64,000 nt of DNA from Anseranas semipalmata (lineage: Eukaryota; Chordata; Aves; Anseriformes; Anseranatidae). Below are positions 13,801 through 26,032 of this stretch, one piece after another. The position numbers and the translations under genes were made by a program. How positions within the stretch are numbered: the stretch's first letter is position 1; each line of letters starts with the position of its first letter. The notes below the pieces were generated by a model that made no database searches, was not told where the DNA came from, and was given only the letters and a program-made list of their open reading frames with translations. Location of the stretch: positions 562,617-626,616 of the forward strand of contig VXAA01003984.1 in NCBI GenBank assembly GCA_013399115.1, in the 5' to 3' direction.

Positions 13801-14109
13801 CTTTTAGGTGTCTTTGATGGTGAAACTCATAATCCTGTTTGTAGATCAATCAGACTGAGACTTATCTCACCTTTCTTAAGCTAAATATTCCATACATCTA
13901 TATCTGAAGCTTGCTTATTTAAAGGGGGAGAAAAGCACCTGGTATATGAACTTTCATCTATTTTTAATGACTGCATTATGATGAGAGGAATTGCCCTTAA
14001 AATGGACTATTTTCCTCCAGAGACTAAAAAGGATTATTAGGAAGGTGAACATTGATGAAGACATCTTCACTGCAGATATCTGCATCTGATCAAAGAAAGT
14101 ACACTCTTA
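10809..14109. other. Gene-free unique sequence up to the gap
   Basis: Short open frames only (84 codons at most). There is a GGTGGTGGTGGTG run near 11217-11229 and TTG repeats at 13289. Nothing else recognised. Confidence 0.7.
13289..13307 (+). repeat. (TTG)n microsatellite
   Basis: Five to six TTG units. A second AAC/AAAC-like stretch follows near 13357-13378. Confidence 0.75.
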
Positions 14110-14173
14110 NNNNNNNNNNNNNNNNNNNNNNNNNNNNNNNNNNNNNNNNNNNNNNNNNNNNNNNNNNNNNNNN
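14110..14173. other. Assembly gap (64 N)
   Basis: A run of 64 ambiguous bases directly followed by nine A residues. The adjacent homopolymer suggests sequencing or local-assembly failure at a low-complexity site. The true length of the gap is not known from the sequence. Confidence 0.97.
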
Positions 14174-14862
14174 AAAAAAAAATGTTGAAGAGTTTCTCAC
14201 ATATCAGTTGTATTAAATGTACAACCAACATCATAAAATATCCTCTTCTGTTGTGGGAACTGACAGTGATACTGGTACCATTCCTTCTCTAGAACCGCTA
14301 CCTCAACATCACAGTCAATGATGATTTTCCCATGGAAGTACTTATTGCTATGCACAGAACACACTGGCAATGTACAGCGATATCAAGTATTGGTGTAAGA
14401 CAGTATAACCTCAGATATTTCAAATAAACAGCTAGACCCTCCCAAATGGCAAGAGAGAAAAAGGAGTAGAGTTTTACTCCTAGTTCATGTCCCAAGACTA
14501 GCAAGAAAATGACATGAACTTAAAGAAAGCCAGAACACCTTGAGTTTGCTTTTAAAACAAAAGAAAGTAATTTACTCTACCTCTCTGATTGCAAGATAAA
14601 AGATGTTAGCTGAAGGGGTACAAAAAATGAGCATATATTGCTGAGACAGTGTGACAGGGTAGTTAAAGAGTCTTTCATGCTTCTCTGTTTTTCAGTTAGC
14701 ACCACTTACCTTTTCGTTATTATTATTACCATTACTATTGTTGTTGTTTTAGTTTTGCCCTGGATTATGGTAAATTCCTACTCTAGGCACAGTGGATTCT
14801 TCCCTTCCCTGAACAGCTGCAGTGTAAAATATCTGAGAAGTATGTTCTAATGATTTCATTAA

Positions 14863-14879
14863 CCCTCCCCACCCCTCCC
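14863..14879 (-). other. Predicted G-quadruplex motif (minus strand)
   Basis: CCCTCCCCACCCCTCCC on the plus strand gives four G-runs of 3-4 on the minus strand separated by single-base loops. Short loops make this the strongest quadruplex motif in the window. Confidence 0.65.
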
Positions 14880-14981
14880 TGGGGTCCTCCAGGGTTATTT
14901 TCTTTGCACACAATGCTTGCCATTACACTCCCTCCACATTCCTAAGGGATGAATAAGGTGAAGAGGAGAAACTGAAAAAGC

Positions 14982-15018
14982 AAATAAATAAATAAATAAA
15001 TACCCCACCCCCCACCCC
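14982..15018 (+). repeat. (AAAT)n followed by C-rich run
   Basis: Five AAAT units, then CCCC-A-CCCCCC-A-CCCC at 15003-15018. Confidence 0.85.
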
Positions 15019-15988
15019 AAATCATACAAGCTACAATAATTCATAAACAGGGGAGGAAAGGGATAAAAGACAACAACAAGAACAACAAAACACAATTCCC
15101 AAAACAGTTGGCACATAAAACAGCCCAGAGGCAATCTCTCTTGTAGTGCACCAGCCAAACACATAGGTATTTATGTGCAAAACAATTCAGTTTACTTTCC
15201 CTAATCCTCCTGATTCCTCCCTCCCCTGACAAAAAGCTGTAGTGCTTATCACAGGAAAGCTGGTACTTTTCCTTGTCACTCATATAGCCCTTGGGTATGT
15301 ATGGTCTTAAAAGAAGTCCAGGTACACTTTCCTCTGCTATTTTGTTGGGATGGGGCAATAAAGGAGATGAGATGAGCAAGGATAAAATGTGCTGTCAGAA
15401 CAAAGTGAGTGTAGGATTCACTGGACCGTCTCATACTGATGTAAACAAAATAAGTTAAAGGGTCACATCCTAGTAATATCTTTTAATTCCACCCATTATA
15501 AAGAAAATCTAGTTTAGCTAGATTACTTAGGTAGTGTGACAAGCTAATATATAAAGTAACTTCCCGTGTTGTATATGAGACAGATTATCCACCTCAGTCT
15601 ATACTGATCTGAGGGGCTTTTATGCAATTCCTCATTATAGCCCCAAAATGTCCCAAGCTAGTCCTGAGCATGTGTCTAAGCACTGTCTTTATTTGGGGCA
15701 TGTGAATAATGAAAGAGCAAGAACTACACTGGTAAAGTACATGTAGTTTTACTATGACATGATTGTTGATGTACTACATAGTGCAGCTCATTTTACCAGC
15801 AGCAAAAAGAAGAAAAGCAGCTATTATCTTCTTTTCTTCATTCACTGTTCAAATAAAACATCTAGCAAAAGTTCTGAGGGTCAGCCAATGAATTGCAGTA
15901 CCTGCTTCTGTATTTGCTGTTAAAATTCAGCTATTCTTGAAGAGACAGTTCAGTTGGATACAGAATATGGGCAGATGCACATCTAATA

Positions 15989-16026
15989 CAAACAAAACAA
16001 AACAAACAAAACCAACCAAACAAAAA
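15989..16026 (+). repeat. AAAC/AACC-type low-complexity repeat
   Basis: ACAAACAAAACAAAACAAAC followed by AAAACCAACCAAACAAAAACC. Confidence 0.75.
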
Positions 16027-16465
16027 CCTTTAATAATCCAAGATCATTCTGAATCCTGATCTAGAGACATACCACTTCTGGAAACTACATTTCTTCAGAC
16101 ATTTGACCTTCTCAAACCAGCAAACTTCTAAGCAAATTCTCCATCCCTGATGGCATGCTCCAATTGAAAACATTGTCTCACCATTTTCAGAGACAGACAA
16201 AATAATAAAGTCTAGTAGCTGTAATACAATACCCTTCTGTGCCATAGATATCCACGGTGGAGCAACATTACAATTTTTATCACCAATGTTACATCTTTCT
16301 ATGCTCAAACCATTACTTTTTTTTGTTTGTTTGTTTCAAAATTAAATATATATGATTTTAAATGATATATTTTAGTAAGAAGATAGGAAAATCTTCATGT
16401 GATCTTCAAATTACTACTAAAATCTTAATAATGGATCAGCATCTATTTGGCACATTCACGGTTTT

Positions 16466-16545
16466 GCAGCCTAAAATCCAGGCCAGAAAGGGATCCAAAA
16501 AGTTTGTCGTGTTACTAAACTAACATAACAAAGCTGTGAGAGTGC
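16466..16545 (-). mobile_element. Possible degraded CR1 3' fragment
   Basis: The string CTAAAATCCAGGCCAGAAAG followed by GGATCCA resembles the reverse complement of the old CR1 tail (TGG-CCCTTCTGGCC-TTAGATTT). The rest is too diverged to align by eye. It could be chance similarity over about 25 bp. Confidence 0.3.
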
Positions 16546-17155
16546 CTAAAAAATGATTTTAGAAAGGAAGGAAAAGAAAGATTCCTCTGAAGACTATTCC
16601 TAGAAAGGTGACACAGTCTTCATGGATATTACACCTTACAGAAATCTGAGTTTCTGAGTCAACTTATTGACTAAAATGTATTTCCTCTTAAGGCTAACAG
16701 AATGATACTGACCAAATTCTTGCTTATATTCACTAGTAATGATGCTGCCTGGAGGAACTGACAATAGTCAACTATGCAATATCCAAAGATAGTTTGAACT
16801 ATCAATCTTCCAACCTTAGACCGGAAACTCAGACAGGAGCCAGTAGTTGTGAAAGCAAGCAAATCTGGCTTTTCACCTCAGTCTTTCTGCCATGACTTTC
16901 CATCAGCTAATGATTTTGTCCTGCTGCATTTGTGGTAAAGGAAATATCAAATAGCAGGACACTCTTGCAAAATTATTGGGACCATGTTCTTCCTTATATA
17001 ATCATAATTATTCCTCCAGCTTCACAATTAATTACTCCACATGGTTAAAGGAAATTATTCAATACTATGGCAGTGCCTCAAGGGCTAACAGGACTTCAGC
17101 TGTGCTAGACACCATACATCTACCTGAAAGATGAAAGTCTTCACTTCAGAGAGTT

Positions 17156-17219
17156 ACTAGTCAGGTGGAAAGGTAAAAGACTGAAAAAAAAAACTAGTCA
17201 GGAAAGGTAAAAGACTGAA
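17156..17219 (+). repeat. Two-copy tandem duplication, 37-bp period
   Basis: ACTAGTCAGG(TGG)AAAGG followed by TAAAAGACTGAA occurs at 17156-17185 and again at 17193-17219, where TGG is deleted. The copies are otherwise identical and separated by seven A residues, so the duplication is recent. Confidence 0.9.
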
Positions 17220-17489
17220 GAGTAGCCAAGGGCATGGGAAGCTAAAATGACATGCAACAAAAGAGATAGTCATCCTCAGATTCTCCCCTGTAGCTGGTAA
17301 CCCAGACTTTGCTCCACTGGCATCAGAATTTTGAATTGTCTTATAAGTGAAAGCGAACAAATCATTAGGAGTAAAATAAGACTTCATGATGCATGTTGCA
17401 ATGATATATAACAACTGAAATATGATATAGTGTCAGATTTTATTTTGGTCAGAGTATTTTTCCTAGAGAGTAGGAAAATTCAAAATTAA

Positions 17490-17491
<2 letters not shown>

Positions 17492-17523
<32 letters not shown>
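17492..17523 (+). repeat. Poly(T) tract, 32 bases
   Basis: An uninterrupted run of 32 T. There is no recognisable retroposon body on its right side (as a minus-strand copy would need), so it is treated as a simple homopolymer. Confidence 0.95.
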
Positions 17524-17524
<1 letters not shown>

Positions 17525-20500
17525 AGCTTTCCTAATGATACATGTTAGTCTTGGGCTCTCACAGAATCACCTCTGCATGATATATAATATAATTACAAAT
17601 GTAATTGGTCTTTGACCTAAATCTCAACAAAATAAGTAGTGAGGTGAGTACTGAGGTTGTGGTTAAGACATTAAAGAATGTTTTCAACCAGCTAATATAG
17701 GTCACACAGCTTTGCTTAACCCTGTATTTTTATTGGTTCTGCCCTGAATGCACTAATACTCTGAGGATGAAATAAAGTTGTGATAGAAAAAAATGATATC
17801 CACTCTGAGATATCTATGAAATACCTGATAATGTGCAAGATGAGAAAACTGAGAAAGAGTATTTCCTATGCTCCTAGATGTGAAGAGCTTTTCAGCTACT
17901 GAAAAGTTGGGAGATTTCTTGACAAAGGAATGCAAAAGTTGAAATACAAACCTGGAAGTTATCTTGTAACACCTCTGCTCAGGGTCACAGTTCCATAAGA
18001 ACACGCTTCACCCAAAGCCACTGAAAATTTGTCTTTTCTTGAGTACTTGATGGGTGAATTCCTTGGCTTGTGTTAGAAAAACTAATTCTTTCTACCTTAA
18101 AACTGATGAATTATTAGAAGATATTTTGTTTTCTTATTTATGTCTACTATGAGGAAGAACTGGAAAAGGTATGGTTGTAGAAAAGGAGATATTTGTTGAA
18201 CCAAATGTCTTTATGAATCTGCCAATTTCTTTTTTATTGCTGTTTACCCTACATGTAAAAAGTATTTCTAAAATGTGGTGATTAAATTATCCTTTTAAAA
18301 TATGTAGTCTAATAGTGATGGTCCAGTGCTGTGTTTTACATAATGTATTGGGCAATGTGCACTGAGACACAGCCATGAGTCTTTATAATATTATAAAATA
18401 AAATCTCTATTAAAACTGTCCATGGAAGAAATACAGTCTGGAGATTAAAATTAAATTGATGAAGAGGTAAATTCAATCTGAATTGTACTGAACAGGATGT
18501 GTACGACTGTAAGCAAGTCACTGAATCTTTCAGTTCATAAGGTCCTAGTCTACAAAAAGCCTCAGTTAATACTTCATTGTTTTGTCTTACCTACAGGCCA
18601 GCAAGCTGTGCAAGACAGGAGATCTTGCAACCTGCATACACATTGCCAGCAAAAGCAAAATATCTAGGTATAAAGGAAATATTCCTGAAGGTCAGTCGAT
18701 ACACAGACATCTGAATAGGAAACATTTCCTTGAGACAGCTAAACTGCCAACTACAGTGTCTCTCTGGGTAGATTAATTCTCTCTCAGTGGTTGGAAGTAA
18801 TACAGACCTACAAGGTAAGTTCAACCTTTACAAGTTAAACCTAATCAATTATTGGAAAGAAAAGTTATGTGTATCTAACATGAGTACTATTCCACCTGCT
18901 TGTCGATATCTATATCATGAATTTTTATATCTGAGCTACTTTTCCTGTCTCTTTTATAGCACAAAAAAAACTATTACCCCTAGGGAATGATTTCTTGACT
19001 ATCATGCACAAATACATTAAATGAATCATCCTCTGGTGATCCCTTATCCTACTGTTGACTAAAGGGAGATCTATATAAAATAAAGATCTAGTACAGAAAC
19101 AGATGAAGCACACTCTAAAAGTGCTTACTCTTTTGTATTCTTTGCAGAGGGAAACCTAGACACCTCCACTGTAGAAATGTGGCATACTTTAGACACTCAG
19201 GATACACTAGTACTTCACCTGGTCTTCAGCAGTCTCTTTGGGAGGGCATGAGTCCCTTGGTGTCAGGAAAGGATGAGTCTAGACTTTAAAACCCAGCAGG
19301 AACTTTGGTTCCCTGTAGTCCGGAATGGGGGAAAGAAGAGTCAAGCCTACACACCTGTCAACATTTCTTAATGATTTTCTCCCTTTCTTCTACCTTTGCT
19401 AACCAAGGTCATCCACTGTTCTGTGGGTAGCTACCGTTAGCCCCTTTCTGTGAAGTTTCATTCTTTCTAGTTGTTGTATATGTAATGATATGAGGCATGT
19501 GAGAGCATCTGGTTCATTAAGTTACTTGGCTCAGGACTGTGCAGCTTAAAAGACATAGCAAGTAACAAAGAAAGTGATAAATTAGATGTACAGATACACA
19601 GAGCTAACAAACAGGTGATTACAGAGTCAATAATGAAGACCAGGACTCTTCAGCCTCTGGCTGATGGGCCAATAATGAAATTACTCAGACACAGCCTTGG
19701 AAAGAGTCAACCTGAACTTTGTAACTGATAACAAGTGGGAATCACCACTGCCATGAGTATTATGAGACATCAGAAGGGGCTTGTGGGACTGTGCAAAACT
19801 TGTAATGGGATTTTCAGTGGATAGGTCAAAGGTGGGGCAAGGGAAAGTAGAGGATGGATGGGAAAAGAACAAGAGTGAGAAAACAGAGAGGAGGAGAGAT
19901 GAAGGTGAGCAGACTGCCAGGCAATATGTGTCTGACTCAGCCAAGCACCAAACAGGCTACTGGTTTTGAGAGGAGTGCTAAAATGTCTCTGTTGAGACAA
20001 AGTCAGATCTAAACAGGCTCAAAAGTTTCCCAGGTGCAGGCATGAGGACTTTGATACAAAATGAGAAACAAAAGGTTGAATGGATGTGGGCCAGAGGTTT
20101 TCCAGTCCTCTGTCTTGGACTTGTGGTATATATGTCCTACCTTCGTGTCAGTGTAGGAGCCTAAAATTATTCATTGATTCTAATCCTTGAGCTAATTTTT
20201 GCTCACATCCCTTATCCAGCACCAGTTATCGCCCTTGCTATCAGGCTCAGGAAAGAGGGTTAGGACTGACTGATAGGATTTGTGCAATGCTTTTGGTTTG
20301 GATGAAGTACTATTGCATGGATACGATACCGAAGATGAAGAAGCATTATGCAAAGCAGCATAGACTTACTATATATGCCATGCATTTGGAAGGTAAAGGT
20401 AATTCTGAAAAGGTTTGAGGAAAAGACATTTTTCAAGGAAGTTAGCTCTTTTCTTTATGCCAATTCTGTTTGATGAATATAAAGAACACATCATTCTTTA

Positions 20501-23500
20501 GGCTGAGAATATAGTGCCACAAAGCATGTGCTTCTGCCTTTCCAGCCATAATGGCAAAGTCATTGTTTTGTTCAAGATTTTTTAACTGATCTATTTTATC
20601 AAGGGGATAGTGCATGTATACAACCAAGCCTCGCCACTTCCTTTGTAACCTCTCTCTGGTTTCCCTCTTTTTATCTTGTACTGAACAGTAGCTTAAGGAG
20701 AAGCAGAGGTTACTCCAGATTTCACAAATCAATATTTCACTTAGCAATACAGTCATAGATCAGAAACATAACTGTGTCCCAGCAAAGGAAATTGGGGCTT
20801 TACTCTTCCCCTGTTGGAACTACGTTCAACAAAAAATCCCAAACATAAGTAAAACTCCTGAGCTAGGATTTGGAGATACAAGCTTCCCTCCATCAAGTAA
20901 GACACTTTTCTATGATTATACTGTGAACTTGTGCTTAAAGCATCTTCTGACATGAGATTGCTATATCCCAGTTCCCAGCTTGTATACCTGCCTTGAAAGG
21001 GAACCTGTGCGGAAGGGTTACTTGTGTGTTTACAAGTCTAAAAAAGAAGGGAGCATTAGGAAGAGGATGGAACTTCTGTGCACTGCCTAAAAAATCTCCC
21101 CTTTCAACTCATTCCCCTTCCATTTTATTTATGCACAGCTCTGGAACCTTTAGATCTTCACTAACATTTCTGTACCTAAATTTTAAATTAAACACATTCT
21201 TACTAGAGATGGTTTTCTAATCAAACAAATCACATTCCTGTTCTCAATATTATGACTCCTTCAAGAACTTTATTCTCTTTTTGAAGTGCACTTTGCAGCT
21301 GCTCTTACTTTACTGTGGATAGAACGAATATCCTGCATCAAATTAACTCTGACTAGAGAAGTACAGATTTTGTGTTAGTTTGCTCTGTTATCACTTGATT
21401 TCAAAGTCTGTTTTTTAGTAAAGCATTAAGTTTTGTTATCTGTTGAAGAAAAAATAGGCATGACCAGAGAGATTGGGACACATTTGGAGTTTATTGCCTT
21501 ACTTTTTGAAAAAAAAAACCATTCCAACCTGGTTGCATAACTGAGTAGACAGAAACACAACATTTACTACCTATTCCTCCCCTTTCAAAACTACAGTGCA
21601 AAACAAGGACTTGTAATGTGAACCTCATGAAGAAGGCAAAAGAAAAGTCAGATTTTTCATCTGAACTGCAGCCACACTGCTGAATGCTGAGGAGTTCACT
21701 AACTCAATTTAAGGAGGAGAAAAAAAAGTAATGCTTGAGTTGAAGAAGTCATAAGCAAATTCATGCTATGAGACCTGTTAGCAAGTTTCCATCTCACAGA
21801 CTTCCAGGGGTATGAAAGATTCTATACATTTGTAAGCAACTCTGATTACTTTCAAGACTCAACTTGAGCTATTGGCTTATCTGGTTTTGCAAAGTGTGTC
21901 CCAGTGTATCATGCTGCTATGCGACTGTAAATTATTAATTTGTATGCCAATGACAAATACTAAACTGGAATACACAAAATATTCCCAAACTCAGAAACCA
22001 AAAAGAAAGCAAGTTTTCACCATTAAATTGGAATAAAAAGTTAACCAGAAAGCTTTGATTTACAATGTCCCACGAAGGCTAACTCCTTGGAAAGATTTTT
22101 TTTTTTTCCTGTTGTTTTATTTGTTTATTTATTTATTTTAAATTGTGTATTGACGTGGCCTCTGTTTCCATTCTATCTGGATCTCTATGTAGGTTTATGC
22201 CTGAATAAGGACGAACCCAACAGTAATTCAAGAAATGAAGAAGGCTGCCACATATTCAGCTGATCTGTGGTTCATTTCAAGACTTGCAAGGTGAAATCAT
22301 CTTTGTAATTTTCCTATTCTTCTGTGTTTTGTAGGTTATTTGGAAGTAATATATATAATTGTTCAGAAATGCATCCTAAGGTATGCAAGTATTAATCCTA
22401 GTATATCTAGTTAAAACATTGCTGTATGGGATCTGAGTAAGGCTTGAAATATTTTAGAAATATACAGAAAATTTTGATCAACATTGGACTGCTATCTTGA
22501 ATAGGTTTAAAAATCAGTCGAAAAAGGAGCACAGTATATAGATATATATAATAAAACTACTTAAGGAAAAGATAAATTTCAAAAAATCCTTATGGTCCTA
22601 TCCCAAACCCAAATAAACTCAGTGAAAGTATTTCTATTGATCTGATTATTTTTCATTTACTTATTAAAAGATGTTAAGGTTAACAACCATTTTAGTTAAC
22701 ATTTTATGTGCAGGAGTAGCTGCTTTTCCTAAGACAGTTGGTTTAGCTTTGTCTCCAGTGAATGGAGAAAACTAAACACTTGATTAGATGTCTAAGATAT
22801 ATGGAGTGAGACATCTTTTGGGAGAGCTAATCTTTCTGTTTTGACTTTAAATGGGGCACAAATAATAAGTTTTATCTAGACAGCTGGCATGTGGATGGCT
22901 AAAACTGAAGTAAGGCCAACTGTAACTGATAAATAAAAGATACAGACAGCATAGGCGAGGGTTTACTTTAATTCTAAGACAGACCTTCTGAAAATATATG
23001 CAAACTAGGAACCATTGTTCCAGCTGTCCTTGCACTCATTTAGCAGTATCTTCACAAATTGATCACTGAGATTAATTTGAACCATTGCAGAGAATGGGAT
23101 CTACTTTGCCACTTTGGGATGTGATTTTGCCTGCCATGTATATGTGAGCTCTCAAAATGATGAAAAAGGATATTATCTGGAATCTGCTTGGAGACCGGTA
23201 TGAAGGAAGCAACACAATGGACATGCCAAACCCTGAAGCAGCAATACATTTCTCATTCACTACCCAGGACAAGTCTTGCAGAAACTAGGAAAATGGCATA
23301 AATTAAGCATTTCTGAGTGAACTGACATGCCTTAATTCACTTCAGAAGGCAGACAACAGGGCTTTGAAATACCCTTCTCCAACTCTTGAATTTTTCTTTT
23401 GTCTCTTATCTCTATGCATATATGCCCAACCCCTCACATTTATGGCTAAACATAGAGAGAAAAGAAAACCTTAACTGAAGGTCAATCCCCAACAGATAAA

Positions 23501-23725
23501 TTTAAGAGTTCCCTTTGATAGAAAAAGCAAAAGACCCTTAGAGGTAAAACATAGAAAATTCTGATTAGCTTTCAGAGCCTGTTTGATGCCAAAAAGGTAA
23601 ATGAAATTCTGTTCAAAATTCTTTTTATTTGCTGTATGTTCTTTTAAATGTCTTCAGCTTAGATATAGTCCATGATGGATAAATGTGATGATGATGCTTG
23701 CTATGCTCTTGTTGTATAGATGGAG
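17524..23725. other. Gene-free unique AT-rich sequence
   Basis: Only the MIR-like piece at 18494 and a 12-base poly(T) at 22096 stand out. A 104-codon minus frame at 20442-20756 has no recognisable domain. Confidence 0.7.
18494..18560 (+). mobile_element. MIR-like ancient SINE fragment
   Basis: GGATGTGTACGACTGTAAGC followed by AAGTCACTGAATCTTTCAG and GTCTACAAAAAG parallels the MIR core TGTGTGACCTTGGGCAAGTCACTTAATCTCTC…TCTGTAAAA. The tRNA-like 5' part of the SINE is not recognisable. Confidence 0.5.
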
Positions 23726-23750
23726 TGTACAGTTTATAATAAACTGTACA
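23726..23750. repeat. 25-bp near-perfect palindrome
   Basis: TGTACAGTTTAT, a single A, then ATAAACTGTACA: 12-bp arms without mismatch around a one-base centre. It could extrude as a cruciform. Confidence 0.9.
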
Positions 23751-24045
23751 TATAAAGCTGCAGTGAATGCTGACCCCAACACAATCAAATGAGGATAGAA
23801 ACAGTGAAATTCATTCAGAGAATATAGACCTCTAAACAAACTGCAGAGTTAAAACCACATGGATTTTACCAAACCGAATTAGACTACATTTTTTAAACTA
23901 CCTTGAAAAATCAGTTTTTGTAATCACCATAATATTCATTAGTGGTGATCTCTGAACCATTATTGCAGTTTTTTTGATACCTACTGTCTATAACAATTAG
24001 TGCCATCCTTAGTGGCACCAAAAACTGTGTGTGTTAATGGATTAG

Positions 24046-24067
24046 AAACTGTACATCTGTACAGTTT
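24046..24067. repeat. 22-bp inverted repeat sharing the same arm
   Basis: AAACTGTACA, TC, TGTACAGTTT: 10-bp arms identical to the inner arm sequence of the palindrome at 23726-23750, about 300 bp away. Confidence 0.9.
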
Positions 24068-25394
24068 TTCTATGCATGACAAAGAGGAACAGAAAGTGTC
24101 CCAGAACAATGGCAGTATTCTAACCCACGTGAGATGTTCTGTTACTGCTCTGAAATCACAGATGAAGGCCCAAGGCTGAGACTAATGTGTCAGTGGTCAT
24201 ATTGTATTTATTTACATCAGCAGATCTATCCAGGAGTTTTAGTGACACGTTTTGCTTTTCCTCTGAAGACGACTTCTGTGGCTTTCCTAACGTTATTCGC
24301 CTTCTTCAAATGTTTCTCCACTTCTCTCACACTGCTTATACATCAGTCTTGATAGGATAGTCTAACCTCTCTATGGTACAGACAATGGAAGTTTTAAGTC
24401 ACCTTTACGGACTGGGCATGTGATGGCAATATCTTTCTTTTATGGGAACAAAATTTGGGTTTGTAGAGAAGAATACAGAAATATGCCTGGGTGAGCCAGA
24501 AGGATCTAACCACTGTTGAGCCTCACTTATGGCCAGAAGCAGTCATTCGTGTCTTATTTCTGCTCTTGCTTGTAAGGTGATTCACTGGATGCCCAGTGAG
24601 AATTTCCCTATGGACTACTATGTTAATTTCTTTCAGGTCTTTATGAGAGAATTTATTCCATTCTTTGGTAAATTCGGAATGTTTTCAATTTTCATGGCTC
24701 AAAATCTATTCAAAACAATCTCTAGTGATACAGAACCACAACAGGTCCTCAACAAGTGTCTCATAGTCATCCTCTGATCAACATAGATATATATATAATC
24801 TTGTCCATCTTCATCATTTCCAGGGGAAAGCAAAAACTTTTTACTTTCATTTCCATTTCTTTTATTCTAGTCATTAAAGCCTATTGTTTTATGAAGATAA
24901 ATTCTTCATATCCATCATTCTGTATCCATTTACAAGTTTCACAGAAAGGAAGAAAGTTGTCCTTAACTTTAGTCAGAGTATCCTAACATTAAAGGCAGAA
25001 TGATAAGGAAAATACCATCGGTGTAATATATTCAAACTTTTAAAAATGTATTTTTCCTGAGGCCAGTGGCATATCACAAGTGCAAAATGTGTAGGCAAAG
25101 GAAGATTTTTTTTTTTTCCTGAGAGGTGTGATGGGTTAATTAATCCTGTCTCTATTGCTTAACAGTAATGTAGCCACCCTGCACCCATTGTATATCTCCT
25201 TTATGCAAGTGTTTTGTGGAAAAGTTCATCTGATTTATTTTAAAGAATCAGAAACACTACAGAGCTAGATGTACACTTTAATGGCATAGCTATGTAGAAA
25301 GCTGCACTGAAGCAGAAATAACAGCTGGGAACTATGTCACAATTGAACCTAGAAATGAAGCTAGAATGAATGAAAGGACTTTCCATTTGCAGGG

Positions 25395-25425
25395 AAAAAA
25401 AAAAGAAAAAAAAAGAAAAAAAAAG
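25395..25425 (+). repeat. A-rich (A8-9G)n repeat
   Basis: Three A-runs of 9-10 separated by single G residues. Confidence 0.85.
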
Positions 25426-26006
25426 AATTGTATGTGACAAAGATAATAAATAGAAAGTTATCACTTCAAAAACACCTAATGACTGGAATTGAATGGAGAT
25501 TCTGCCTGAAAAGTGTGAACTGAAAGAAAACAGAAAGAAAAAAATCTTATTTTAAAGTTTGAGCTACAACATCATCTCTGGAAGTGGGTAAGGTGTTGGC
25601 CTCTTGACTCCAGTCATTACACAGATGGGAGAGAGGGAAGGCAACTATTGACTGAGAGCAGGAAATATGATGGCCCTCCTACAGAGTAAGAAAGACTAAG
25701 AGGATTGTGCGATCAGACAGCCCCTAGGAAGCTGCTTTTAGAACTGTCTACACAAAATTAAAAAGGTTTAAAAAAAAAAAAAAAACACTTTTGCTGTCTT
25801 GACAAACCTTAAAAACGGTGTATATGCTCCATGCAGTCAGCATTCTTGGGAGCAAATTCCTCTGCTTTAGTAATGGGTCACAGCTGGTTTCAGCTGTGTA
25901 CTGAAAGCCTCAAGTTTGGCATGACCGAGCATTTACTCAGCTTTAAGCAAAGGCGTTTGACGCTTGTGATGACAAACTTGGATGGATTAAATGCATACTT
26001 TGAATA

Positions 26007-26032
26007 CAGCAACAGCAACAACAACAACAAAG
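26007..26032 (+). repeat. (CAA)n microsatellite
   Basis: CAGCAACAGCAACAACAACA-type units. In one frame it reads as an Asn/Ser run inside a 133-codon open frame, which is not convincing as a gene. Confidence 0.75.

Larger units (their letters stand above)
14174..17155. other. Gene-free unique sequence after the gap
   Basis: Contains the minus-strand quadruplex motif, AAAT and C-rich repeats and a doubtful CR1 fragment. A 112-codon minus-strand frame at 15041-15379 is unlike any protein I know and crosses the AACAACAAG-rich sequence near 15070. Confidence 0.65.

Noticed and set aside
15041..15379. 112-codon minus-strand open frame
   Set aside because: Composition looks random, it runs into AAC/AAG-rich low-complexity sequence, and no family resemblance was seen.
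17492..17523. Poly(T) as the tail of a minus-strand retroposed gene copy
   Set aside because: No open frame, no duplicated flanks and no recognisable gene body on the right side of the tract.
20442..20756. 104-codon minus-strand open frame with a charged KKRETRERLQRKW stretch
   Set aside because: No known motif, isolated, and of a length expected by chance.
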